Below, piece after piece: positions 18,790-26,463 of a stretch of DNA of 64,000 nt. The notes beneath the pieces were generated by a model. It was not told the DNA's origin, ran no database searches, and saw nothing but the letters and a program-made list of their open reading frames with translations. Location of the stretch: positions 98,291 through 162,290 of the forward strand of contig CALVDQ010000003.1 in assembly GCA_944326325.1 (NCBI GenBank), in the 5' to 3' direction. How positions within the stretch are numbered: the stretch's first letter is position 1; every line of letters starts with the position of its first letter. A program made the position numbers and the translations under genes. The DNA is from an uncultured Bacteroidales bacterium (lineage in GTDB: Bacteria; Bacteroidota; Bacteroidia; Bacteroidales; UBA932).

Positions 18790-19557
18790 CTACAAATAAA
18801 TGGCAAGACCCAGACCGATGCTGAGCAGATTGATCTTGAAATTCATGAGGCTCTCGTTACGTTTCCCTGTCTCCACCTGGTTGTGGATCTGTCTGACGGT
18901 CTGGAAGGTGACACCCATCACGCCGACGTTGAGTTCAAGGGCGACGTCATTGGTGATGAAGGCCGCAATCCCCGGGGTGAAGTTCAATGTCGTGGAAAAG
19001 CTCGTCTCGTATGTGCCCTTGACGGGGACATGGGCCATATACTTGGCCTGTGACCCTCCGAAAATCAGCTGGGCCTCACTGAAAAGGGCGAAGCGCTTGT
19101 TGTTTCCGAACGGGATGTACTGTCTCCAGAACATCGATCCCTCGTAAGTGTGCTTGAGGGTATAATATGTGTCGACGTTGAGGGAAATGCCGGAATCGCC
19201 GCCGATGCTGACACCGCCGTTGTCCACGCTGAGGAGGTTCCTGGAGTAGCCGAACTTCACGCCCACCACCATATTGTTCCGTATGGCATAGCCGAGCATC
19301 GGGGAAAACTTGACAGTATAACCTTCCGATTCCACATCATTGATTATTACGATATTGTACATATCGTTATTGTGGGTGGAAAAAGAGGCGGTAAGTCCCG
19401 TCAGCCACTGTCCTTTCGGGACGAAGACCTGGGACATATCCACCAGCCCCCTGTGGGACTTGTCCGGTTTCAGCGCATCCTCCCTCTCTTCCTGCTTTGC
19501 CTGGAGGAAGATGGATGATGCCGCGGACAGCAGCAGAATGATAAATATTCTTTTCAT
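18790..19557 (-). CDS. Outer-membrane beta-barrel protein, PCMD operon (first)
   Basis: A 255-residue exported protein with signal peptide MKRIFIILLLSAASSIFLQA and a barrel-like strand pattern, ending LLSIGLGLAIYL. I chose the ATG at 19557; a TTG two codons upstream is also in frame. It is likely paralogous to the next gene. It heads an operon (barrel, barrel, PCMD lipoprotein) with a strong promoter about 200 bp upstream. No enzymatic motif is visible. An assembly of two barrels plus a surface lipoprotein is possible but unproven. Confidence 0.7.
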   Translation of the reverse strand: MKRIFIILLLSAASSIFLQAKQEEREDALKPDKSHRGLVDMSQVFVPKGQWLTGLTASFSTHNNDMYNIVIINDVESEGYTVKFSPMLGYAIRNNMVVGVKFGYSRNLLSVDNGGVSIGGDSGISLNVDTYYTLKHTYEGSMFWRQYIPFGNNKRFALFSEAQLIFGGSQAKYMAHVPVKGTYETSFSTTLNFTPGIAAFITNDVALELNVGVMGVTFQTVRQIHNQVETGKRNESLMNFKINLLSIGLGLAIYL

Positions 19558-19714
19558 CAACAATATATAAATTCAACTTCGTCAGGATGCGGACAAAAGG
19601 ACGGCCATGGAAGACACCCTGGAAAGGCATCCCCGGACACCATATACGGCAAAAGCATTGCCGTCAAGCAGCAATTACTTGGAATCAAAGCACTTATGAG
19701 ACCTTTATAGAATC

Positions 19715-19745
19715 TTGTCCGTCTCATCCGGTTAAGATAAATTTG
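19715..19745 (+). promoter_or_regulatory. Distal plus-strand promoter-like element ahead of parE
   Basis: TTG at 19715, 20-bp spacer, TAAATTTG at 19738-19745. It faces the minus-strand promoter, with only 12 bp between the two -7 boxes. Confidence 0.4.
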
Positions 19746-19757
19746 CATTAGCCGGGA

Positions 19758-19788
19758 CAAATTTATACATTATTTTCCAATTTCCAAA
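19758..19788 (-). promoter_or_regulatory. Promoter of the barrel-PCMD operon
   Basis: TTTG at 19788-19785, 19-bp spacer and TAAATTTG at 19765-19758. This implies a ~190-nt untranslated leader before the ATG at 19557. Confidence 0.65.
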
Positions 19789-19819
19789 TCACCGGATTAT
19801 GCCATTGCCGGCACCGATT

Positions 19820-19849
19820 TTTGTTTCTCGCACTTTCTTTGTATTTTTG
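19820..19849 (+). promoter_or_regulatory. Proximal parE promoter
   Basis: TTTG at 19820, 18-bp spacer, TATTTTTG at 19842-19849; 35 bp before the chosen ATG. Confidence 0.6.
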
Positions 19850-19884
19850 CAGAATAATGCGCTTTGACGACACACATACCATAT

Positions 19885-21819
19885 ATGGCTGAAAACATCA
19901 ACAGTAACATCACGGGAAACAATGACATCGCCGAATACACCGACGACAATATCAAGACCCTGGAATGGAATGAACACATCAGGAAAAGGGCCGGGATGTA
20001 CATCGGGAACCTCGGAAGCGGATCGAACCCGGGAGACGGCATCTATGTCCTGCTGAAAGAAATCATAGACAACTCCATCGATGAGTTCTCGTCCGGCTTC
20101 GGAAAGAACATAGCCGTCACTATAGAAGGAAGGGAGGTGACAGTAAGGGACTTCGGGCGCGGAATCCCCCTCGACTCGGTAGTGAAGGCCACCAGCAACC
20201 TGAATACCGGAGGAAAGTTCGACAACAAAGCCTTCAAGAAGTCTGTCGGACTTAACGGAGTAGGTACCAAGGCAGTAAACGCCCTCTCGGAATACTTCTA
20301 CATCGAATCCTTCAGGAACGGGGAATCTTCGTTCGCGGAATACTCGAGAGGAAACCTGACTGCCTCCGGGAAGCACGAGACAAAGGAGAAGAACGGAACC
20401 CTGGTAAGATATATCGCCGATCCCGAACTTTTCGGGGACTTCAGCTACAACCTCGAATTCGTAGAGACTTCCCTGAAGAACTATTCCTATCTGAAAAGGG
20501 GACTTACGCTGACCCTCAACGGCACTGCATACACCTCGAAGAACGGACTCCTGGACCTTGTGAACGACAATATGTCCGACGAGCCGCTCTACCCTCCTAT
20601 CCATCTCGAAGGCGAGGACATCGAAGTGGTGATCACACACAGCAACAGCTATGGGGAGAACATAGCGTCTTTCGTGAACGGACAGAATACCCGGGACGGA
20701 GGCACCCACCTCGCTGCCCTGCGCGAAGCCGTGGTCAAGACCCTGAAAGAATTCTACAAGAAGGACTATGCGCCGGAAGACATACGCCAGGGTATAGTCG
20801 GGGCCATAAGCATCGGCATACAGGAGCCGCGCTTCGAGTCCCAGACCAAGATCAAGCTCGGCTCCACCTACCTCTGGGAGGAATCCAGGAAAGACGAGGA
20901 TGGCAATACCGTCATAGAGAGGGGCCCTACCATCAGGAGCTATGTCAATGACTTCATAAAGACCAATCTCGACAACTACCTGCACATCCACAAGGACACT
21001 GCAGCCGCCATCCAGGAGAAAATCAACGCATCCGAACAGGAAAGGAAAGAGATCTCCGGAATACAGAAAAAGACAAGGGAACGCAGCAAGCGGGCCAACA
21101 TATACAACAAGAAGCTCCGCGACTGCAGCATACACTACAACGACAAGCTGCCGGCCGCAAAAGTGGAACTTGCCGAAAAGACAAGCATATTCATCACCGA
21201 AGGAGATTCTGCGAGCGGTACCATCACCAAGGCTCGCAATGCCAATACGCAGGCGGTCTTCAGCCTCAGGGGAAAGCCGGTGAACTGCTACAAGGTCAGC
21301 CGCAAGAAAGTTGCCGAAAACGAGGAGCTCAACCTCCTGATAAACGCACTCGGAGTAGAGGATGACATGGCGGATCTGAGATACAACAACATCATAGTCG
21401 CGACCGATGCCGATGACGACGGGATGCACATCAGGATGCTGGTACTGACATTCTTCCTGAAATATTATCCGGAACTGGTAAGGCGCGGCCACGTGTACAT
21501 ACTCCAGACCCCCCTCTTCCGGGTCAGGAACAAGAAGGATGTCAGATACTGCTACAATGCAGAAGAAAGGGATGCGGCAGTGAAAGCCCTCAAGGGCGGG
21601 ATACAGATCACCAGGTTCAAAGGTCTCGGTGAAATTTCCGACAGCGAGTTCAGGGAATTCATCGGGGAGAACATCCGTCTTGACACCGTAAGCATAAACG
21701 AAGAAGAATCCATCGCTGACCTACTTGAATTCTACATGGGCGACAACACCATCGACAGGCAGAACTTCATCAGGCAGAACCTGAAGTCGGAAGAAGAGCT
21801 CGATGACATAAACATCTGA
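19885..21819 (+). CDS. parE: DNA topoisomerase IV subunit B (GyrB/ParE family)
   Basis: ATPase subunit of a type IIA topoisomerase that decatenates chromosomes (644 residues). The GHKL ATPase has EIIDNSIDEFSSG, DFGRGIP and GLNGVGTKAVNALS. The transducer follows, then a Toprim domain with ITEGDSASG and the metal-binding ATDADDDGMHI. The short C-terminal region, without the long insert of some GyrB proteins, and the Bacteroidales pattern point to ParE rather than GyrB. I start at ATG 19885; an upstream TTG at 19864 is in frame but less likely. The subunit A gene is not next to it; an acyltransferase follows after 10 bp. Confidence 0.88.
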   Translation: MAENINSNITGNNDIAEYTDDNIKTLEWNEHIRKRAGMYIGNLGSGSNPGDGIYVLLKEIIDNSIDEFSSGFGKNIAVTIEGREVTVRDFGRGIPLDSVVKATSNLNTGGKFDNKAFKKSVGLNGVGTKAVNALSEYFYIESFRNGESSFAEYSRGNLTASGKHETKEKNGTLVRYIADPELFGDFSYNLEFVETSLKNYSYLKRGLTLTLNGTAYTSKNGLLDLVNDNMSDEPLYPPIHLEGEDIEVVITHSNSYGENIASFVNGQNTRDGGTHLAALREAVVKTLKEFYKKDYAPEDIRQGIVGAISIGIQEPRFESQTKIKLGSTYLWEESRKDEDGNTVIERGPTIRSYVNDFIKTNLDNYLHIHKDTAAAIQEKINASEQERKEISGIQKKTRERSKRANIYNKKLRDCSIHYNDKLPAAKVELAEKTSIFITEGDSASGTITKARNANTQAVFSLRGKPVNCYKVSRKKVAENEELNLLINALGVEDDMADLRYNNIIVATDADDDGMHIRMLVLTFFLKYYPELVRRGHVYILQTPLFRVRNKKDVRYCYNAEERDAAVKALKGGIQITRFKGLGEISDSEFREFIGENIRLDTVSINEEESIADLLEFYMGDNTIDRQNFIRQNLKSEEELDDINI

Positions 21820-21829
21820 TTTTTTTAAT

Positions 21830-22381
21830 ATGTGGAGAAAATTTTGCGGTTTTTTATTGAAGATACTCGGCTGGACGGCCGACAGTGATCCCGTACCTGA
21901 GAAGAAATGCATAATCCTCGGTGTACCGCACACGTCAATATGGGATTTCGCCATATCCTACCTTTACTATACTTCCGTAGGAGGCAAGGCCTACGTCATG
22001 ATTAAAAAGGACTTTTTCATAGGGCCTCTCGGATGGCTGCTCAGGTCTCTGGGCGGTCTCCCTGTAGACAGGAAGAATCCGACAAGCCTGGTGCTCAGCG
22101 TAATCCATGAAATGAACAAAGTGGACAGGCTGCATATCGCCATAGCCCCCGAAGGCACGCGGAAACCGGTCAGGAGATGGAAGACAGGATTCCATACCAT
22201 CGCGAAAGAGACCGGCGTACCGGTGTACCTCGGATATTTCGACTGGGGTACAAAGCATGTGGGACGAGGCGAGAAAATAGAACTGACGGATGACGCGAAA
22301 GCGGACATGAAACGCATACAGGAAATCTACGAAAGCATGCACCTGACAGGCAAGTTCCCTGAGAACTACATTACACACTGA
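21830..22381 (+). CDS. PlsC-family 1-acyl-glycerol-phosphate acyltransferase
   Basis: Small acyltransferase (183 residues) of the PlsC/LPLAT fold. The catalytic HxxxxD box is HTSIWD near residue 34, and the EGTR substrate motif lies near residue 109 (APEGTRKPV). The family moves acyl chains onto lysophosphatidate or related acceptors at the membrane. At this length and with the GVPHTSIWDF pattern it belongs to the short clade common in Bacteroidota, whose acceptor is not certain. It sits between parE and an acyl-CoA ligase, with small gaps that allow co-transcription and a shared lipid role. Confidence 0.85.
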   Translation: MWRKFCGFLLKILGWTADSDPVPEKKCIILGVPHTSIWDFAISYLYYTSVGGKAYVMIKKDFFIGPLGWLLRSLGGLPVDRKNPTSLVLSVIHEMNKVDRLHIAIAPEGTRKPVRRWKTGFHTIAKETGVPVYLGYFDWGTKHVGRGEKIELTDDAKADMKRIQEIYESMHLTGKFPENYITH

Positions 22382-22407
22382 CGCCACTCAATTATCAATC
22401 AAAAGGA

Positions 22408-24126
22408 ATGAACTTCATATACAAGAAATTCATGAAGATGCGCGAAAGGTACATCAATACCCTCGCGAAACTATATGAATACTCCACTACGGTCTACGAA
22501 AACAACAAGCTCTCCGTCCTGCTGGACTCCGAGATGGGCTACACTTACGGCAGCTTCAGGAAAAAATGCGACGAAATCTCGCACAGGCTCTCACGCTACG
22601 GCATAGGGGCCGGGGACAAGGTCGCTATCCTGTCGCAGAACATGCCGAACTGGACCGTTGCCATGTTTTCGCTGGTACCTTTCGGCAGGGTATCCGTGCC
22701 GATACTGCCGGATTCCTCGGAAAACGAAGTCACGAACATCCTGAACCATTCCGGAAGCAAGGCCATCTTCATATCGAAACGGCTGCTGCCAAAGCTGAGC
22801 AAGGAATGCAATGAGAAAATGGATCTCGTGATAGATATCGAGACCTTCGAAATAATAAAGCGCAACGACGATGCCTTCACCTGCGACGGCAAGACTGCCC
22901 AGCCGCAGCCGGACGACATAGCCACCATCATCTACACCTCCGGGACCACCGGCAATGCCAAGGGCGTGATGCTGAGCCACAGGAACCTGTGCCAGAACAT
23001 CATAGAATCCCTTCATGCCCACAAGTGTACCGAAAGGGACGTATGGCTGTCCATCCTGCCGATGGCCCACACCTATGAGCTGAGCATCGGAGTCCTCTAC
23101 CCTCTGTTCGTCGGGGCCTGTGTCTACTATATCCAGAAACCGCCGACCCCTACCGTGCTGCTCTCCGCAATGAAGGCCGTCAGGCCTACGGTAATGCTCT
23201 CGGTACCGCTGATAATAGAGAAGATATACAAGAACAGCGTCATCCCGACCATCCGCCGCAGCCGCGTCCTGAGATGGATGAAGAAACACACGCCTACCCT
23301 GCTCTGCAGGCTCATCGGCATGAAGCTCAGGGCCACATTCGGAGGCAGGCTGAAATTCTTCGGGATAGGCGGTTCGAAACTGGATATCACGGTGGAGGAA
23401 TTCCTGAAAAAGGCAAAGTTCCCGTATGCGATAGGTTACGGGCTGACCGAGACAGCCCCGCTGATCTGCCATGCCGGCGTGAAACATACGAAACCCGGCT
23501 CTACCGGAGTCGCCGCATACGGTGTGTCCGTCAAACTGATAGACGTGAATCCTGAAACCGGAGAGGGAGAGATCGTCTGCAAGGGGGACAACGTGATGCT
23601 CGGCTATTACAAGGATCCGGCCCGCACCCGTTCCGTATTCACCGATGACGGATGGTTCCGGACCAACGATCTTGCAACCGTAGACGAGAAAGGCCGGTAC
23701 TATATTAAAGGAAGGCTCAGCAACATGATCCTCGGGCCTTCGGGAGAGAATATCTATCCGGAGGAAATCGAGAATGTCATAAACAATATGGAGGAGGTGA
23801 ACGAATCCATAGTCCTCGAAAGGGACGGCCGCCTGGTTGCCCTCGTCCAGTTCAATGACAATATCATCAACTGGAACCAGGAGGGAGAGGACCAGTTCTT
23901 CGAAAAACTCCAGGCACGGAAGGAGGCAATCATGAACTACGTGAACCGCCACGTGAACAAGTCTTCGAAAATCAACGACGTGGAAGTCGTCAAGGAACCT
24001 TTCGAGAAGACCGCCACCCAGAAGATCCGCCGCTTCAAGTACAGCCGGAAAGAAGAAACCGGCCATCAGAAACCTGAAAAGGACGACGGAAAACGGCAGG
24101 ACGGGGAAAAACAGGACGGGGAATGA
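22408..24126 (+). CDS. AMP-binding long-chain fatty acid-CoA ligase
   Basis: Adenylate-forming enzyme (572 residues) that activates fatty acids to acyl-CoA via acyl-AMP. The P-loop IIYTSGTTGNAKGVMLSH lies near residue 173, with GYGLTETAPL and the hinge/ATP motif GWFRTNDLATVDEKGRYYIKGR further on. The N-terminal amphipathic start suggests membrane association. The last ~20 residues are a hydrophilic tail with two near-repeats of an RQDGE-type unit, not part of the enzyme core. It probably works with the upstream acyltransferase in incorporating exogenous fatty acids (inference). Confidence 0.9.
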   Translation: MNFIYKKFMKMRERYINTLAKLYEYSTTVYENNKLSVLLDSEMGYTYGSFRKKCDEISHRLSRYGIGAGDKVAILSQNMPNWTVAMFSLVPFGRVSVPILPDSSENEVTNILNHSGSKAIFISKRLLPKLSKECNEKMDLVIDIETFEIIKRNDDAFTCDGKTAQPQPDDIATIIYTSGTTGNAKGVMLSHRNLCQNIIESLHAHKCTERDVWLSILPMAHTYELSIGVLYPLFVGACVYYIQKPPTPTVLLSAMKAVRPTVMLSVPLIIEKIYKNSVIPTIRRSRVLRWMKKHTPTLLCRLIGMKLRATFGGRLKFFGIGGSKLDITVEEFLKKAKFPYAIGYGLTETAPLICHAGVKHTKPGSTGVAAYGVSVKLIDVNPETGEGEIVCKGDNVMLGYYKDPARTRSVFTDDGWFRTNDLATVDEKGRYYIKGRLSNMILGPSGENIYPEEIENVINNMEEVNESIVLERDGRLVALVQFNDNIINWNQEGEDQFFEKLQARKEAIMNYVNRHVNKSSKINDVEVVKEPFEKTATQKIRRFKYSRKEETGHQKPEKDDGKRQDGEKQDGE

Positions 24127-24135
24127 CCGGAACCC

Positions 24136-24723
24136 TCAATCCGTTCCCTTTCTCTTGTATTCGGACGGTGACACGCCGTATTTCTCCTTGAAACATTTCG
24201 AGAAATACGATGCCGTAGTAAAGCCCACCCTGTACATGACCTCCGATACAGTGAACTTACCCTGGGAAAGGTACAGGGCAGCCTTGCGCAGGCGTATGTC
24301 CCTGATGAACTCCACAATGCCCAGCCCTGTGAGCTGCTTTATCCTGCGGTAGATCTGCTTGCTTCCGTAGCGGCTTTCGCTGCACAGCACCGATGCCGAA
24401 AAGGACAGATCCTCCGGAGCAATGCCGCAGCCGGTATCAGACACAGAGATATCGGCGTACACCATCTCCTCCGTCTCCTCCCCCGTCTTCACGCTCATGA
24501 CAACACTGCCTCCCGGGGCCGTGAACTTCAGGGCGTTGGAAAGCAGGTTGGACAGGGCGGATTCCATCTTCACCTTGTCCACCATGAAGATATAGCCTAT
24601 CTCGTCGGCCTCGAAGCGGGAACTTATGTTCTTCTCCCCGAAAGCCCCTGCATACCTGTCATATACCGTCCTCGCAAAGTCGCCGAGCGAGGTCGCGGAA
24701 GGGATGAAGAAACGAAGTTCCTT
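24136..24723 (-). pseudogene. Remnant of a hybrid two-component regulator (HTCS) with internal deletion
   Basis: Two pieces of one regulator are fused in frame. The upstream piece (from about 24723) is the region before and into a histidine-kinase ATPase domain: NLLSNALKF (N box) and DTGCGIAPEDL (G1 box). At about 24405 it jumps into the AraC-type DNA-binding domain (LTGLGIVEFIRDIRLRKAA, then YFSKCFKEKYGVSPSEYK). The sensor domain, His box, G2 box and receiver domain are absent, so no functional regulator can be made. In intact HTCS proteins, which control polysaccharide-utilisation loci, these pieces lie hundreds of residues apart. An open frame continues to 24894, but only antisense to the GH2 remnant. 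Confidence 0.85.
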
Positions 24724-24758
24724 CGCAATGGACAGAGGACAGATGGAAAACAGCCTGC

Positions 24759-25177
24759 TTCCTGCAGGACATCTGCCACAGGGAAGATCCGACAAGGCCT
24801 TTGACCTGCGGCATGGACCAGTTCGATGCGGTGCAAGGTCCGGCGGGGAAGGAGGAGAGAACGCTGCCAGGGTCATGGAACGGTTCAGGCTCATGTGGAA
24901 CGATGTAAGCTATGAACCATGCGAACTCCGGGTCGTGGCATACGACAGTGAAGGCAAAGCCGCAGCGGAGAAGACAGTCCGCACTGTCGATATAAAGGTG
25001 GAGGGACCTGGCAGGTTCATAGCTGTAGCGAACGGGGACCCGACCTCCCTGGAGTCCTTCCAGGAACCTTCCATGCACCTTTTCAACGGGCAGCTTACCG
25101 TCATAGTCACACGCGGGGCGGAAGTCACCGTATCAGCGGAAGGCCTCAGGCCGGCACGGTTCCGGGACAAGCTCTGA
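24759..25177 (+). pseudogene. Remnant of a GH2 beta-galactosidase-type glycoside hydrolase
   Basis: Fragments of one GH2 enzyme survive in two frames. Fragment A (from ~24759) reads EDPTRPLTCGMDQFDAV, a conserved part of the catalytic barrel. After ~24837 the frame changes, and fragment B begins with RLMWNDVSYEPCELRVVAYD, the C-terminal Ig-like domain. At ~24986 fragment B jumps from AEKTVRT directly to VDIKVEGPGRFIAVANGDP, skipping the usual intervening strand region. It ends at a TGA at 25175-25177. Several deletions are therefore present, with no start and no catalytic glutamates. It is arranged head-to-head with the HTCS remnant, as in a typical glycan locus. Confidence 0.82.
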
Positions 25178-25213
25178 CGGGACACTGGAAATATCCGGAA
25201 GAGAAACCACAGT

Positions 25214-25262
25214 TAACGACAAAAAGAGGATGGCCCAAACGGTCATCCTCTTTTTGTCGTTA
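25214..25262. terminator. Bidirectional terminator, 19-bp perfect stem
   Basis: Arms 25214-25232 and 25244-25262 are perfectly complementary, with AAAAA/TTTTT tracts inside the stem and an 11-nt loop. It ends the rpsF-rpsR-rplI transcript (minus) and also shields against reading from the pseudogene side. Confidence 0.9.
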
Positions 25263-25278
25263 CGGACAAGCCGTCCGC

Positions 25279-25728
25279 TTATTCTTCAGCTACCACTTCG
25301 AACTTGAAAGTGCCCTTGATATCCTTGTAGCACTTCACGGTCGCTTCGTATACACCGACTTCCTTCACCGGCTCGGCAGCTATTGTGATATCCTTCTTGT
25401 CGATCTCTACCCCTGCAGCGGCAAGAGCTTCCGCTACCTGCATGGTAGTTACGGAACCGTAGATCTTGCCGGTTTCGCTGACCTTGGCTGCAATCTTCAC
25501 CGTCATCTCGGCGAGTTTTGCTGCAAGAGCCTCGGCGTCGGCGCGGAACTTGGCTTCCTTGTGCGCACGCTGACGGATGTTCTCGGCAAGAACCTTCTTT
25601 GCAGACGGAGTCGCGAGAATGGCGAATCCCTGAGGGATAAGATAGTTTACGGCGTAACCCGTCTTCACTTTGACGATATCGTCAGCATGACCGAGGTTGG
25701 CCACGTCTTTTTTCAGTATAATCTCCAT
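25279..25728 (-). CDS. rplI: 50S ribosomal protein L9
   Basis: Large-subunit protein that binds 23S rRNA near the L1 stalk (149 residues). The N-terminal domain MEIILKKDVANLGHADDIVKVKTGYAVNYLIPQ is diagnostic, followed by the long connecting helix (residues about 41-75) and the C-terminal domain. It is the last gene of the rpsF-rpsR-rplI operon, 15 bp after rpsR, and ends just before a strong terminator. The C-terminal tail is slightly acidic (EFEVVAEE). Confidence 0.98.
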   Translation of the reverse strand: MEIILKKDVANLGHADDIVKVKTGYAVNYLIPQGFAILATPSAKKVLAENIRQRAHKEAKFRADAEALAAKLAEMTVKIAAKVSETGKIYGSVTTMQVAEALAAAGVEIDKKDITIAAEPVKEVGVYEATVKCYKDIKGTFKFEVVAEE

Positions 25729-25743
25729 AATCTGTCCTCCGGC

Positions 25744-26010
25744 TTATTTCAAAAGATCTGTAACATACGGGAGAAGCGCAAGATGCCTTGCCCTCTTGAC
25801 TGCCTGGGCCACCTTCCTCTGGAATTTCAGGGAAGTTCCGGTGATACGGCGAGGAAGGATCTTTCCCTGCTCGTTGAGGAACTTCTTGAGGAACTCGGCG
25901 TCCTTGTAGTCGACATATTTGATGCCCGCCTTCTTGAAACGGCAGTATTTCTTTCTCTTGACCTCTACTGTAGGAGGGTTGAGATAACGTATTTCATTGT
26001 TCTGTGCCAT
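25744..26010 (-). CDS. rpsR: 30S ribosomal protein S18
   Basis: Small-subunit protein (88 residues) that pairs with S6 on the 16S rRNA platform. The core [33 protein letters not shown] matches the family. It lies 12 bp downstream of rpsF and 15 bp before rplI. As usual in Bacteroidota, no ssb gene is inserted between rpsF and rpsR. Confidence 0.98.
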   Translation of the reverse strand: MAQNNEIRYLNPPTVEVKRKKYCRFKKAGIKYVDYKDAEFLKKFLNEQGKILPRRITGTSLKFQRKVAQAVKRARHLALLPYVTDLLK

Positions 26011-26022
26011 GATTGTTCCTCC

Positions 26023-26361
26023 TTATTTAGCCTGTTTGTTAGCCCTTCTCTTCTCTGCGTATGCAACTGCATGCTTGTCCATGGCGAAAGTCAGGAACCT
26101 GATGATCCTCTCGTCACGGCGGTACTGCGTCTCGAGAGAAGCGATCAGCTGTGTATCAGCCTTGAATTCGATGAGATAATAAAACCCTGAAGTCTTCTTC
26201 TGGATAGGATAGGCAAGCTGCCTGAGTCCCCAATCCTCTTCGTACACGATTTCCCCACCGTTGTCCTTGATGAAACCTGTGTACTTGGCAACCGCTTCCT
26301 TCATCTGGGCCTCAGACAAAACGGGAGTTGCAATGAAAACGGTCTCGTACTGTTTGATCAT
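26023..26361 (-). CDS. rpsF: 30S ribosomal protein S6
   Basis: Small-subunit protein (112 residues), partner of S18. [24 protein letters not shown] and the [19 protein letters not shown] strand are typical. The last residues are basic ([10 protein letters not shown]). It is first in the rpsF-rpsR-rplI operon. The leader contains a hairpin resembling the S6:S18 autoregulatory element, so translation feedback by the S6:S18 complex is plausible. Confidence 0.98.
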   Translation of the reverse strand: MIKQYETVFIATPVLSEAQMKEAVAKYTGFIKDNGGEIVYEEDWGLRQLAYPIQKKTSGFYYLIEFKADTQLIASLETQYRRDERIIRFLTFAMDKHAVAYAEKRRANKQAK

Positions 26362-26393
26362 TTTGTTTATAATTAATTGTTAGTAAATAGAAT

Positions 26394-26428
26394 GCCCATC
26401 CGGGAAAGCAAATTTTCCACGAATGGGC
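26394..26428 (-). ncRNA. Candidate S6:S18-binding leader hairpin of rpsF
   Basis: On the minus strand GCCCAT pairs with ATGGGC, and GGAAA pairs with TTTCC above an internal loop that contains CCG on its 3' side. This resembles the S6:S18 leader motif (two stems with a CCG-bearing bulge). It lies within the predicted transcript, just after the -7 box. Confidence 0.55.
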
Positions 26429-26430
26429 TG

Positions 26431-26461
26431 CAAAGATAAGCAAATTATTTTTCAAATCAAA
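26431..26461 (-). promoter_or_regulatory. rpsF operon promoter (-33/-7)
   Basis: TTTG at 26461-26458, 19-bp spacer, TATCTTTG at 26438-26431. The predicted start is near 26424, so the exact 5' edge of the leader hairpin depends on the true start site. Confidence 0.75.
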
Positions 26462-26463
26462 TA

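Larger units (their letters stand above)
19558..19884. other. Intergenic region between the divergent PCMD operon and parE
   Basis: This 327-bp region holds three promoter-like elements (19758-19788 minus; 19715-19745 and 19820-19849 plus) and a long (~190 nt) leader for the minus-strand operon. I see no convincing gene, riboswitch or terminator in it. Confidence 0.5.

Noticed and set aside
19557..19760. Small open frame in the leader of the barrel operon, a possible leader peptide or small protein
   Set aside because: It has no family resemblance, no ribosome-binding signal and unusual composition. The region is better explained as an untranslated leader.
19789..21492. Long open frame (over 560 codons) on the minus strand
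   Set aside because: It is antisense to parE, whose ATPase and Toprim motifs are all in the plus frame.
22591..24066. Open frame of about 490 codons on the minus strand
   Set aside because: It is antisense to the acyl-CoA ligase and has low-complexity, Arg/His/Val-rich composition with no recognisable motif.
24060..24123. Short repeat at the end of the acyl-CoA ligase gene as a possible mobile scar
   Set aside because: It encodes a hydrophilic tail with two near-repeats in frame with the ligase. This is common C-terminal drift, and there are no flanking inverted or direct repeats.
24136..24894. Functional 252-residue AraC-type regulator
   Set aside because: The first ~57 codons are antisense to the GH2 remnant, and the remainder joins kinase and AraC pieces that are normally hundreds of residues apart.
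24626..25177. Functional 183-residue plus-strand gene
   Set aside because: Its first ~80 codons are antisense to the HTCS remnant or out of frame with the GH2 fragment; only the C-terminal part is real GH2 sequence, and it has an internal deletion.
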